64,000 nucleotides of DNA from Anisus vortex (taxonomy: Eukaryota > Mollusca > Gastropoda > Planorbidae): positions 1,119,001 to 1,183,000 of the forward strand of contig OX421495.1 of the NCBI GenBank assembly GCA_949126835.1, read 5' to 3'. The notes under the pieces are model-generated. The model saw nothing but the letters and a program-made list of their open reading frames with translations, had not been told where the DNA came from and ran no database searches. This document shows, in pieces, positions 23,755 through 34,078 of the stretch (position 1 is the stretch's first letter; each line of letters begins with the position of its first letter). The position numbers and the translations under genes are program-made.

Positions 23755-24132
23755 TCTTGCGACCCGGTGATGTTGTTATTGCGACCCGGTGATGTTGTTT
23801 TGCGACCCGGTGATGTTGTTATTGCGACCCGGTGATGTTGTTATTGCGACCCGGTGATGTTGTTATTGCGACCCGGTGATGTTGTTATTGCGACCCGGTG
23901 ATGTTGTTATTGCGACCCGGTGATGTTGTTATTGCGACCCGGTGATGTTCTTATTGCGACCCGGTGATGTTGTTATTGCTACCCGGTGATGTTGTTTTTG
24001 CGACCCGGTGATGTTTTTGCGACCCGGTGATGTTGTTTTTGCGACCCGGTGATGTTGTTTTTGCGACCCGGTGATGTTGTTATTTCGACCCGGTGATGTT
24101 GTTTTTGTGACCCGGTGATGTTGTTTTTGTGG
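23755..24132. repeat. 22-bp satellite, about 17 copies
   Basis: Unit GCGACCCGGTGATGTTGTTATT with TTATT/TTTTT and a few shortened units. It begins about 95 bp after the 19-bp satellite and shares the GCGACCC word found in that array's last units. The minus-strand TTSPGRN-type frame is an artefact. Confidence 0.95.
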
Positions 24133-24206
24133 TCCCGGTAACGGGGTCGCGATCGGGCATTTGGGGGAAAAAACTGCCATAACCGATAAGGGTGTCTTAA
24201 ATGATG

Positions 24207-24520
24207 TTAATTTTTATTTTTTTTCTGACAAGTTCGGATATGGAGATTATCATCATTTCTGATCCAGCAGCCATCCGGGCACTTGTAGCTGTTGGTAGTT
24301 GGAATATAGATTGTTTGATAGATTTGGTGGCTTAGGGAGGTAGACATTTCGTATGTACTGTGGTGCCGGACAGTCAAAAATGTGATGAGCAACTGTTTCA
24401 TTTTGGTGTTTACAGAGGGGGCATGGCCGTAGCTTTTTCTGGTTTGATGCGGTTAAGGTGTGAGTTTAGATGTACGTGTCCTGTGCGCAGGTGAAAGATG
24501 GTCATTTGATCTTGTCTCTG
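24207..24520 (-). mobile_element. Non-LTR retrotransposon ORF2 C-terminal relic
   Basis: On the minus strand the sequence reads DQMTIFHLRTGHVHLNSHL, then CKHQNETVAHHIFDCPAPQY after a stop. LRTGH..L..HL followed by a C..H/C cluster (HX..C) is the usual ending of LINE ORF2 proteins after an RNase H domain. It includes in-frame stops, so it is a pseudogene. This is a different LINE from family A. Confidence 0.65.
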
Positions 24521-24534
24521 TGGGGCATTTAAAC

Positions 24535-24665
24535 ATTGAATAAATGCCACTATCATCCCTATTCTAAAAAAAAGGAAAGCCTGCAGAAGACGCTAAGAGC
24601 TATAGACCAATATCATTGACTACATATGGAGGTAAAGACAAAGAAAATTTCCATATTACATATGC
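24535..24665 (+). mobile_element. LINE RT N-terminal relic
   Basis: The plus strand encodes ILKKGKPAEDAKSYRPISLT, the K.G..D..SYRPISL motif at the start of non-LTR RT domains. It lies head to head with the minus-strand LINE C-terminus just before it, so at least two insertions or an inversion occurred here. The match stops after about 40 codons. Confidence 0.65.
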
Positions 24666-24807
24666 TCCTGACTAAGAGCTAGATGCGTGTTTTGCAGATT
24701 TGAAGATGACTAGTGTGTATGTGTGTGTTGTATTTGTTCTGGTATTGTGCTTGTGTTATTGTAATACTGCAATGTAATCAAACCATATTTCCCTTTCAGA
24801 TCAATAA

Positions 24808-24900
24808 AGAAATCTTATCTTATACGTTTGAGACATAAGATTATTGTTTCTTCGTTTTGGGATCTAGTCTTCTATTTTGACTAGTGTTTTGAAACGTGAT
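24808..24900 (-). mobile_element. LINE family A 3' end relic
   Basis: TCTTATCTTATACG, ATAAGATTATTG and GACTAGTGTTTTGAAACGTG follow the order of the family 3' region with decay. Confidence 0.5.
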
Positions 24901-25263
24901 TAAAAAAACACATCAACTAGGCCTATTTACGATGTATTCTTCCATTTGTTTTGCTTTGTTTGTATTTTCTCTGTTAGTTCTCTTTACTTTAAACCACGTC
25001 AGTCTTGGATGAGACCTCGCTGCACGTTTATTAACAATAGTACTTTTAGTTGTTTAGTTAGCATGGCTTTAACAGTCATAACGGATGGAAATGGGCCCCT
25101 TTTAATAAACGGCAGATAACTCGTAGCGGATCCGGATGTTTGACGCGTCACGTGACTTTCAACCAACGGACGTGTGGAGATCGCGTCAGTCATATCCTTG
25201 CACCACCCCCCACCCACCCAGCGAACCGCATCTCTCCGCGCATCCCTTTCTCTACTTCCGCTA

Positions 25264-25366
25264 GTTATTCCACTCACCCCCCCCCCCCGCACACACACAT
25301 ACTTCATTCTTCTTGTCCCTAGTCAGTTTAAAAAGTTGTGTGTGTGGGGGGGGGGGTGTGTGTGCA
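25264..25366. repeat. Imperfect inverted repeat of poly-C/CA and GT/poly-G
   Basis: CCCCCCCCGCACACACACAT then CTT is mirrored by AAGTTGTGTGTGTGGGGGGG across about 35 nt of unique sequence. The arms are two simple repeats of opposite sense, so the pairing may be coincidental. Confidence 0.6.
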
Positions 25367-26120
25367 GTAGTGTGTCTTCGTTTTAGTGTCTCACTGACCC
25401 ACTTTTGTCTCTGTCTCAAGTCACTTCTCCATGGTGACTGGCCCACAGGTTAAACAGCACGCAGCAGTATCTGCAGTGGCACCGTTAGAGATGAGGGAGG
25501 AGGGGGTGGGGGCTAACCATGGTTAGGGTGTGAGTTGGTGGAGCATGGGAAAGGGCGGGGGGGGGGCACCCCGCTCATCGTTACACAATAACTCGTAGCC
25601 CATTGACTTGGCTCCCCCTACCACCATGCGTAAATATTAACCGGCGCCCCCTTCCCGCCCCACACACACTCGCTTCTTATGCCCAGCGCACGCGACTTCA
25701 TTCATCCCTCCCTCCTCGACATCAGTACAACTGGAAAACTTAACGACTCATTCCCTCCCCCCCCCCCAACCCAACGCCCCCCTCTCCCCGATACTCCGCC
25801 TCACAACAAACCCCCTCCCTCACCCCCTCCCAGTCTTTCATACGACCATGACCTCTTTACATCCCTAACCCATATCTGACAACGTTGCATGTGCAGTGGG
25901 GTGGGGGAGGGAGGGAGGTGATTGTTGGGGGTGGGGGGGGGGGGACGTTAACGAACGCGCACATGCCTGGTCGTGCTACATTATCTCCCCCCCCCCCCCC
26001 CGTCCATACTGGAACAAAGACAGTTGGTGCCAGACTCTGGGTGACAAAGAACGGACTGTCTCAGTGGGACATGACCTGGTTTTCTTTTTTCTACTTCATT
26101 CTAAGTGACTGTAGTTATTG
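25367..26120. other. GC- and homopolymer-rich intergenic sequence
   Basis: Numerous C and G runs (25554-25566, 25749-25768, 25930-25943, 25987-26001). No reading frame with a plausible exon structure. AATGGGTAA-type promoter elements not seen. Confidence 0.4.
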
Positions 26121-26300
26121 CATTAAGGTGATATTCAATACTGTATGGGACATAATGTCTTCCTTACCTTAATGATCTTGCATTAAGGTGATATTCAATA
26201 CTGTATGGGACATAATGTCTTCCTTACCTTAATGATCTTGCATTAAGGTGATATTCAATACTGTATGGGACATAATGTCTTCCTTACCTTAATGATCTAC
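26121..26300. repeat. 60-bp tandem triplication with internal hairpin
   Basis: Three copies of a 60-bp unit at 26121, 26181 and 26241, identical until the last few bases of copy three. Each unit opens with CATTAAGGT and near its end has ACCTTAATG, a perfect 9-bp inverted pair around 36 nt, so each copy can form a hairpin. The identity implies very recent amplification. Confidence 0.95.
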
Positions 26301-26421
26301 TTTCAGTTTGGTTGTAGTAGGCTGCTGTCCTATTAAAGAATTTATCCCATGTTTTGGAGTCTGTAAAAAGTTTTCACAAATGATTTTGGACCTGGGCTAG
26401 TATATGAGATTGTGTCCAGAA

Positions 26422-26422
26422 A

Positions 26423-26479
<57 letters not shown>

Positions 26480-26500
26480 CAGAAAGAGAAAGAGAGAAAG
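26422..26500. repeat. (GA)n microsatellite
   Basis: GAGA-rich purine tract with AAAGAG interruptions. Confidence 0.85.
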
Positions 26501-26984
26501 GAAGTGAAAGGAGAATTTATAATCGCTTTGCTTTAATTAATACCGGGGGAGGGAGGCAATTAGCATAGCTGTCACGTGGTCCAAAAAAAGGGATGCTTTA
26601 CTACTTTACTATAATATAATGATAATAATAATAATTGTCTCTGTATGACGCTGCCACCAAATATAATGTAACCTCGGAGCACAATTATTGGACTCAAAAT
26701 GCTATATAAAATCATCATTAGATTACATCACAAAATATGGCACCGTTGGAATAACACAAACCTATATCCATTTAATAGCATGGATAGAAGCGCAATAAGT
26801 GCTATAAGAAATGCCCATTCTTATCTTATGTGAAAAACATAAGATACAATAAAATAAAATAGTTTTACTAACCTAATAATGTGTCGAAGTAGGATTTTCA
26901 ATTCATTCAGCGTGCCAATAGAAGAAAAAAAGACATCCTGCTATATCACTCAATTGCACATATAAAAGACTTGATATGCCTTTT
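26501..26984. other. AT-rich sequence, possible hAT interior
   Basis: Lies next to the inverted hAT end at 26985-27055, and may be the decayed interior of that element. No transposase motif seen. Confidence 0.3.
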
Positions 26985-27055
26985 TAAGGTCTTCCGCGTG
27001 CCATTGAAATCAATCTGCGTGCCAAGTCTGGCACGCGTTCCGTAAGTTGCCGATT
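26985..27055 (-). mobile_element. hAT-like terminal fragment, minus orientation
   Basis: The reverse complement reads AATCGGCAACTTACGGAACG then CGTGCCAGACTTGGCACGCA, the same end as at 35194 and 22206 but inverted. Confidence 0.6.
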
Positions 27056-29876
27056 CCTTACCTAATGTATTTAACAGTGTAGATGTAAAAATTATTAAGC
27101 AAGGTAAATTTTAAAATAGTGAGTTTTTAAAAGTTTTTTGTATGCATGTCTAAGTAGGAAAAAGAAGGGCGAGGGGGGGGGGGGGACGCGTTTATTAAAG
27201 ACTCTACGTTTTAAAAAGAACAAGTTATATAAATAGGTAATTACGATGAGGATAATCTCTGCCCTTTATATAACAATATATACCAATCACTGATCTCTAA
27301 AAAGAATGGATTAGGCTCGGAAGTAACATCCTTGAGGAAATTTCCGCCATTTTGTTTCAATTGTCACTGATCAATATATATAATTACCGTGAGTTTGTTT
27401 ATTTATTTAGATGTTTGTTTCTGCTCTATATTCTCCTAAGCCGTCTTACCAATCGGGTTAAATGTTAAATGTATAAATTGGAAACGTCCTCCAAAAGAAA
27501 TTTTTATTTTATCAACAATATTGCTTTATTCGTTAATTATTTTTTTTTAAATAAACTTAGACCTATTAGTCTACTAATCACCGTATGTTAAGGTTATAAA
27601 ACGTGCGCAGTTTCCAAATGATGTCCCTTTGAAATGCTTTCAAATTTAGTGTGTGTTCGGAACCGGGTTTTCCCGTACTGCGAAATATTGCTGTCTACTT
27701 TTTGTTATTATCAACTTTTTTATGGTTTCGTATTTGTTTTCTTTTTCTTTCTTTTTGATCGTATTATTGTTAGTTTTATATTATTAATAAGAAGTCAGAA
27801 GCTTGACAGCAACAATCCATATGCATATTGTGTAAAATGGCAGCAACATAGATTCCGTTCCGATCTATTTATAGATCAGTGGCACAGTAAGTCTTAGACA
27901 CAATTTTGTTTATATCGGTAAGTGCGGTGGACATTTTTAGTTTTCCCTTTCTTCTATAGATCCGTGCCTTTCTTCACCTTGCTCAAACCAATTTATTAAG
28001 AAGGCGCAATCCATTCTTTTTATAGATCAGTGATACCAATATATACCAATTTTACCAATAGATACCTATAGGTAGCTGTGGTGTACATGAAATACACGAG
28101 TCCTCTTGTAGACGGCCATACCCATGTGTTGTTTGATTCACCTGTATAATCCATGAATGCACCGGAATTTACATTAGGGCTTGTAGCCTAAATCAAACTA
28201 ATAATCATAGATAAGATTAAGCCTCAGGATGTGACGTATCTGAGTTTTGTTTCCCAGACTGTGTTTTGGCCTTCTGTGTCGACGCGGTCGCCTATCCCAG
28301 AATTATCGTTTAATTGTTTGTTCCTTTTCATTTCTTTGTGTTTCTTATACTTTTTACCAGAATCCAGTTTTTGGTCTTATACCGTAACCTCTGACCCCAA
28401 ATACAGTTTTGAGCTTTTTTTCATATATTACAACCACGTGGTACTACCGACTCAAGCGGAAGTTGAGTTCTACACCCTGGAATGCCGCCAAAAGAATCGA
28501 CCTCGTTCTTTGTGTTGTTTTTTTGTATGGCTGAAAATAATAGGACAAATTGGCCGATTCTATGGGAGAAAAAAAGAACGCTTTTTAAACTCTACCATTT
28601 TCCCTCCCCCCACATTTTTAAAATGTATCCTGTTTATTTTCCACCATTTTAATATTCAACCCAGTGTATTTCCACGCATTTAAAATTGACCTAATTTATC
28701 TCCAGCCAATCAGAATAAATCTAAATAATTACTATCTAGAGTAAATATAATCTTTCAAGAAGGTAAAGGGAAACTACTCCTCTTCATTCAAAGTTCTTTC
28801 ATAGTCGTCACTAATTATTGCATCATCACGCAAAGTGCATTGAAGCTTGATTCCTTTTTATCGATATTTCTGGTGGTGGTGGTGGGGGGGGGGGAAGTGG
28901 TCATTGATATTTGGTTAAAGTAATTACATTAAAAGTTTCGCAGGCTACTATCATAATGGTTTAAATCTTTCATTTGCATCCTAGTCCAGTTTTCGTGTGT
29001 GTTTACTATAAGATTAGTTTTTGCGTCAGTGTGTGTGTGTTTTAATGTTCTTTGTTCTTGCCAACAGCGTGTGTGTATGTGTGTGTGTGTTTTCAAATGC
29101 CCCCCCCCCCCCCCGCCTCCGTGGTACTTGTACTACGCATGCTCAGTGAACTTCAGTCCATGGAGATTGGCCTTCTCAGCGTTGCGTCACTCCGCGTGCA
29201 GTTATAATAATTTGTTAATATTTCTGAGCTGTCTTCCCCTACTCCCCCCCACCGCCTGGTGATCCCTACCCCCCGGGGGAAGGGGTGGCAGTGTGTTATC
29301 GTCCGAGCCTTGGTTGTGCATGTGTGTGCATGCTTGTGTGTGTTTCTCGCGTTGGTCATGAGCAGTGAAAGACAGTTTCTGCTACCATGCTGCTAGTCCC
29401 CCCTCCCCCGCTACCACCAGTTTCTACACGGGCGGGGGAGGGTGGGGTGTGTATCTGTCTACGCGCCCCTTCCCCACCATATTGCCTGCCCCCCCTCCCA
29501 CTGGATGGCTCATCCTCCTGTCACTGCTCTTCTTTGTTTTCACATTGACAAAAGAAACACCAAGATGAAAAAAACAAAATGGTGGATTCAATCATGACCT
29601 ATACATAATGCATTAACAACAATAAAAGCGTAAAATGAAAAAAAAATATTTAAAAAATCTTAATTTCAGAATAAAGAACAAAAAATAAGAACAAAGTACA
29701 AATTCCGATTTATTTCCTATATTTTTACATGCAGTAGCTGTAATTCTATTTAAATATATCTATTTTCCTAAATTTTTTGGCATCGCCTATGATATGTAAT
29801 GTCAGTTTAATGAGTGTTGTGATCAATCTATCATTTTTAATTTAATCAATAGAATATATAATTAAACAAGGCCTTT
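27056..29876. other. Intergenic sequence
   Basis: No supported gene in 2.8 kb. The 150-codon frame at 28231-28683 has no splice or family evidence and AT-driven composition. (GT)n at 29025-29090 is followed by a C-run at 29101-29114. 29100-29560 is GC- and homopolymer-rich without a convincing exon. Confidence 0.4.
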
Positions 29877-30133
29877 TGCCACGGTGGCCGAGCTGCAGTG
29901 CGTTCGGCTGGCGTACCGAAGTACCTGGGTTCGAATCCTGGTGAAGGCTAGGATTTATTTTCGGGTCTGAAAGGTGTCCCCGAGTCTACCCAGCTCTGAT
30001 GGGGATAAAGAAAATGCGGCTGGGCATTGTACAGGCCACACAATCCCCATGGTCTGCCGTAGACACAGAAACTGGCTAAAGCTGCGTCACTGGTCCCAAT
30101 GGATCAATTCGCTCCGACGGAATACTTTACTTA
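29877..30133 (+). mobile_element. tRNA-derived SINE (family S), plus copy
   Basis: The head has A-box-like GTGGCCGAGCTGCAG and B box GGGTTCGAATCCTGG, 44-50 bp apart. The body reads GTCCCCGAGTCTACCCAGCT, GGCTGGGCATTGTACAGGCC, GACACAGAAACTGGC and ends TCCGACGGAATACTTTACTT. Pol III transcription and LINE-mediated mobilisation are inferred from the SINE class. Several copies in this window share the same layout. Confidence 0.9.
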
Positions 30134-30937
30134 CTGTGTGTTATATGTAGTATAATATGTCTACGGATATTTCCAATGAAGATATTTTCAAAGAGGGCAA
30201 AAACCCCTACACTCTTCATTCTTGATTATACATTTATTATTTAAAATATTACTAAAAGCACACACGTGCAAAAAAAACAACAACAAATCAACTGTAGCTC
30301 TTTTTGTGTTTTTGTTTTTCCAGATGAACAGAGTTAACAAGAAAGGCTGACTTTGAGACGATCGGATGATAAAACTGACCGCCCGACAAGTGCCTCTAAC
30401 TAACAAGGTTTGTGTGTCCAGCCAATCTCAATCTGAGGCTACTGGTCCAGCTGTCCGGATTTTTTTATTCATCCAAATAATCAACTTTACTGACCTTTTT
30501 TTTTTTTGGAGGAGAAGGGGCGTTTTCTTTACAATAATTAACTATCTGGTGGATAAATAATTGACCAAATAAAACTAGTTAGGAACTAATTCATCACTTG
30601 ACGAGCTAATTGATTAGGTGTTGTACACAAAGCAGTAACTAAATGAAAAGTACGAATTGAAAACTGAAAAAGCGGATAGAACATTGACTAACTGCATTAT
30701 TGACAATCTAGGTAGGTTATTATGCCGCAGCATATGACCGAACCATGTCAACTTGCACCGCTTGATGTTGCCATAATGATTTCTTGAGGGTCCGCAATAA
30801 AGGATATTTCTGTCCCAGACATACTCATTAGTTCTGAGTTATGGATTACATAACTAAAGAAATGACCGTCTAAATGTTGATTTAATGGGTAAATTGACAC
30901 CTTGTTTGTTCGACTAAAATATTGTTTTATGGATTAT
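30134..30937. other. Intergenic sequence
   Basis: Nothing recognised beyond T- and A-runs. Confidence 0.4.
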
Positions 30938-31225
30938 CTTATATTCTTATCTTAAAAATTATATGTTACAGACGCTCCTTCTATACAGAAGATTATTGCG
31001 TTCTACGCTCATCCGTGGTCTGAATCTAGTCTTGCATTTTGGTTAGATTTTAAAACTATGTTAAGTTACTGGTTTAGTTTGTTTAGGCAACCCATTACAT
31101 GTCCGATGCCACTCTGGAAGAAAGAGTACTTATATGTATTTATTATTTTATGTTTTTGTCCTTAAGTTTATCTGAACATTTTAACCGATTTTTATTGTGC
31201 TGTATTGCTAAGTCAAAATTTAATG
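30938..31225 (-). mobile_element. LINE family A 3' end
   Basis: TTATCTTAAAAATTATATGT and ACAGACGCTCCTTCTATACA open the family 3' UTR, followed by the ORF2 C-terminal region on the minus strand (SFFQSGIG). 5' truncated at about 31225 and decayed. Confidence 0.8.
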
Positions 31226-31335
31226 AACATGTTTTAGATTTTTAAAAATTCTTACGCTAAAAAAAAATAATTTCTGTTTTGACATTTGACAGAGTTGACC
31301 GCAGCCAAGACCATTGGGCTTCAGTGAATCCTCAG

Positions 31336-31540
31336 CGATTCGAGTAGAGCCGCTCCAACCCCCATCCACCAGGCGCCAACAACGCAAACCCCCCAGATGG
31401 AGCCCGAAGTCACTAGGGCAGCGGCCGCCCCGCCCAAGCGCCCCAACGTCGCCCGAGCACGGCCGTTGCACTGCTTCATAGAGACAGACTTCGACCGCAG
31501 ACTGAAGGGGCAACATATACCCATCTACTACGACGCCTAA
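31336..31540 (+). CDS. Possible terminal coding exon, unknown protein
   Basis: After the acceptor-like GTGAATCCTCAG (ending 31335) there is an open frame of 67 codons to TAA at 31538-31540. Third codon positions are strongly G/C, in contrast to the AT-rich surroundings. It has a Pro/Ala/Thr-rich stretch and then RARPLHC and FIETDFDRRLKGQHIPIYY near the end, which look like globular protein. AATAAA lies 91 nt after the stop (31631-31636). I recognise no family. A second frame (to TAG near 31490) is also open, so the reading is not unique, and no upstream exon was found. Confidence 0.35.
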
Positions 31541-31663
31541 CTGGTGATCGACGCCCCTGTTTCATCCCCAGACGACCACTGCCACCATTATTTATGTTAT
31601 AGTGTGCGTGTGTGTGTTTTTAAAAATATAAATAAATCTTTCTGTGTCCTGCCTACACCTCAC

Positions 31664-31740
31664 AGGTCATATCACTGACCTTTCACACAGGTCATATCTC
31701 TGACCTTTGAACTACCTCGTCATTTGACCTTCGTCTTCAC
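31664..31740. promoter_or_regulatory. Cluster of nuclear-receptor half sites
   Basis: AGGTCA (31664) and TGACCT (31676) form an inverted pair spaced by 6. The same arrangement repeats at 31689 and 31701. TGACCTTTGAACT (31701-31713) is the reverse complement of AGTTCAAAGGTCA, a perfect DR1 of the HNF4/RXR type. A fifth half site is TGACCT at 31735-31740. It lies about 1.1 kb upstream of the ATF3-like start codon. Function is inferred from motif only. Confidence 0.45.
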
Positions 31741-31741
31741 C

Positions 31742-32851
31742 TGCTGGTCATCTTCATGACATCCGCCATATTTTGTGGTTGACATTTTGCAAAATGCCTT
31801 CTCTTGTCCCATCATATAATCATAAATGTTAGTTCGCTGTTTATCATGTGTGTTTAAACTGTTACACTGTGTTAATGACCATAGATGAAACAGAGCTAAG
31901 ATAGAACCTGTTTGTATGTAGATAAAACTTAATTTTTTCTCTCAAGAAATTTCTGATCTGTTCTAATAAGAAAGATGAAATTATAACAATAACAATAACA
32001 AGGCAACAAGCAACATATACATTGCAACAACAAAAACAAAATACAAAACAAAAAAGAAAGAAAAAACAGATATTCATCAATGCAATCGCCGATTTTGCCT
32101 GCTCAAAGATCACGTGATTTTCTGCGCTTGAGTGCTCACCCAGTCATCCTGTAGGCTACGGCTGTTCAACTTTGTTGTTTTAAATGGAACGCTCTGTAGA
32201 ATCCGGAGATTTTTACAAGTCACCAATATAGCATTATATTGAAACTAATTAAAAAGTAAACAAATGTTTTGTCTTTAAATATAAATTATAAAACGAATAA
32301 TAATAAGAAAACTCTATAGACTCTTATTGACAGTGCGTTCTATAGACACACCTGTGTCAGTGTTTGGAGCCGTCAGCCAATAGTCTTGGAGGCCGTGAGC
32401 CAATCGTCTTGACTTTCTCTACCTCGAATTCATTGTTAATTATTATTCTTATTTATTGATGTGCAATTTATAAGACGTTATTTTTGTTGATATTTCAACA
32501 CATAAACTCAATTTTAACTTATTACACAAATCTCGGACTTGCTGACCCTCCGAAACAAAATCTCCAAACAATAATAAGAGTTTTCAGTCGTCAGTGGAAC
32601 CACATCTGTAATCTCTTCGCTTATACTTAAAAATAAAACGTCCCGGGCCACACAATCAACTCATCCATCTTGAGCATATGCAGAACTTTCATCGCATTCT
32701 TTAAAACCTTCCATATAATCATTCAGATTGTCTATAACGTACAAGTTGAAAGGAAGAAAGACCACACACAAAAAAAAAAGAAAAAAATATTCAGGAAGAA
32801 ATAGAGGTCTGAGCTAGAAAGAAAACCGCCAAGAGAGATATCGTCTGGGAA
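31742..32851. other. Upstream region and putative 5' leader of the ATF3-like gene
   Basis: No TATA box placed with confidence. GATCACGTGATTT (32106-32118) holds a CACGTG E-box. The last 100 bp before the start codon are purine-rich and end GGGAAATGG, a fair Kozak context. The transcription start is unknown. Confidence 0.4.
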
Positions 32852-33751
32852 ATGGATCTCTTGCAACGTCTTGACGTGCCGAATCTATCCGATTCCAGCG
32901 ACACGGATGATTTCCTTCAGGAGTTGGCGGCTCTTAATGATGCCGGTAAGTTTGAATTTGTTCAGATTGTCTTACACATACTTCTCTTTGACTTCAGATT
33001 CCAAATTCCTTTTCGACAATCTGGATTAGACATAAACGGCGGTTTGTTGGACAATAAGACACAAAATGTACAATGATATATTTTAAATATTAATATTTGT
33101 GAGGCTACTACCACGTTCAGATAATTTTGTCCAATATTCTAAAAGACAGAGTTTACCCTTTCCTGTGGCCAAACCATGCAAGGGAAACTGTGTGGTCAAT
33201 ATAATGCACAATGCCTTAACTTTTCTTAACCAAGACCTGGGTTGGACCTTAAACTAATCTCTAAGCAAAGTGTAAAATTATGGTCTTTTTTTTTTTAACC
33301 TGGGACCATCAAAACCTCAATTTTAAAGTTGAGAGAAAAAGTTAAGTCTAAAGTCTAAAATTTCCACTAAATGTCTTGTCAATGTGTAATATCGACTAAG
33401 TTAATTATTGAAATTTCCAAAATAGATCGAAACCAATTAGCAGTCTATAAAATGAGGAAAGAAGCTACTATATACCGAAACTATTCACTAGACTTGAATA
33501 TAGCTTTGCGAAAGTAAATTTAGTTTGCCGTTTATTTTAATTTTTTAAGTATTATTTTGTAATATTAGTTGTTTTTTATTTTTTTATTTCTTGGGGTGCC
33601 AGGTCTCTTGCGTGCGACGATGGAATCCCTGGAGTGCGGCAGGTTGACGCCCCTGATTAAAGAAGAGCTGCGGTGCCGCATCCAGAGTCGTCGACTGTCC
33701 GAAGGGAAGGAAGAGCTTCTGGTGGAGTTCCCGTCGCCTACGCCATCACAG
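32852..33751 (+). CDS. ATF3-like bZIP transcription factor, first two coding exons
   Basis: Exon 1 is 32852-32945, ending GATGCCG before GTAAGT. Exon 2 is 33603-33751, after a T-rich tract and GGTGCCAG and before GTATCA. The phases agree (94 + 149 nt = 81 codons, no stop). The joined N-terminus has an acidic Ser/Asp patch (SDSSDTDDF, residues 13-21) and, at 46-59, LTPLIKEELRCRIQ, closely matching the conserved motif LTPxxKEELRxxIQ upstream of the basic region in ATF3. The predicted product is a stress-responsive nuclear DNA-binding protein of the ATF/CREB-AP-1 class. The bZIP exons must lie further downstream: I found none in the window, so the gene is partial here. ATF3-like is inferred from this one motif plus the layout. 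A JDP-like relative is possible. Confidence 0.65.
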
Positions 33752-33837
33752 GTATCACTTATCTCTTCTCTCTGAACTCTGCGCGGTCTAGTGCGAGCAT
33801 TGGCTGTTTGTTTCTTTTATTTGGATCAAAATCCTAC

Positions 33838-34078
33838 TGTACGGAAGGTCCTGGTTTCGAATCTTGGTGAAGGCTAGGATTCGCTTCCGCGTCTGGAGAT
33901 TGTCCTTGAGTCTACCCAGCTATGATGGATAGGCCTACCTGACATTAGTTGGGGTAAAGTAATGGCGGTTGGGCATTGTGCTGGCCTCATAGTCCCCTAG
34001 TGTGCCATGGCCTCAGAAACTGGTGAACGCTGCTTCACCGGCCCAATGATCAGTTTGGTCCGAAAAGTGGTTTACTTT
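33838..34078 (+). mobile_element. SINE family S, 5'-truncated, in or after the ATF3-like gene
   Basis: Begins at ACGGAAGGTCCTGGTTTCGA, just inside the tRNA-like head, and continues AATCTTGGTGAAGGCTAGG, GAGTCTACCCAGCTATGATG, GACATTAGTTGGGG, CAGAAACTGGTGAACGCTGC. It starts about 87 bp past exon 2, so it sits in the next intron if the gene continues. Confidence 0.85.

Noticed and set aside
22675..24132. Possible CRISPR array (short repeats)
   Set aside because: Units are contiguous with no unique spacers and the genome is eukaryotic, so these are minisatellites.
28231..28683. Plus-strand 150-codon frame
   Set aside because: Phe/Leu/Ser-rich composition expected from AT-rich DNA. No domain, splice signal or polyadenylation context.
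29877..29950. Functional tRNA gene
   Set aside because: A and B boxes are present but the stems do not close, and it is fused to a dispersed body present in many copies, so it is a SINE head.
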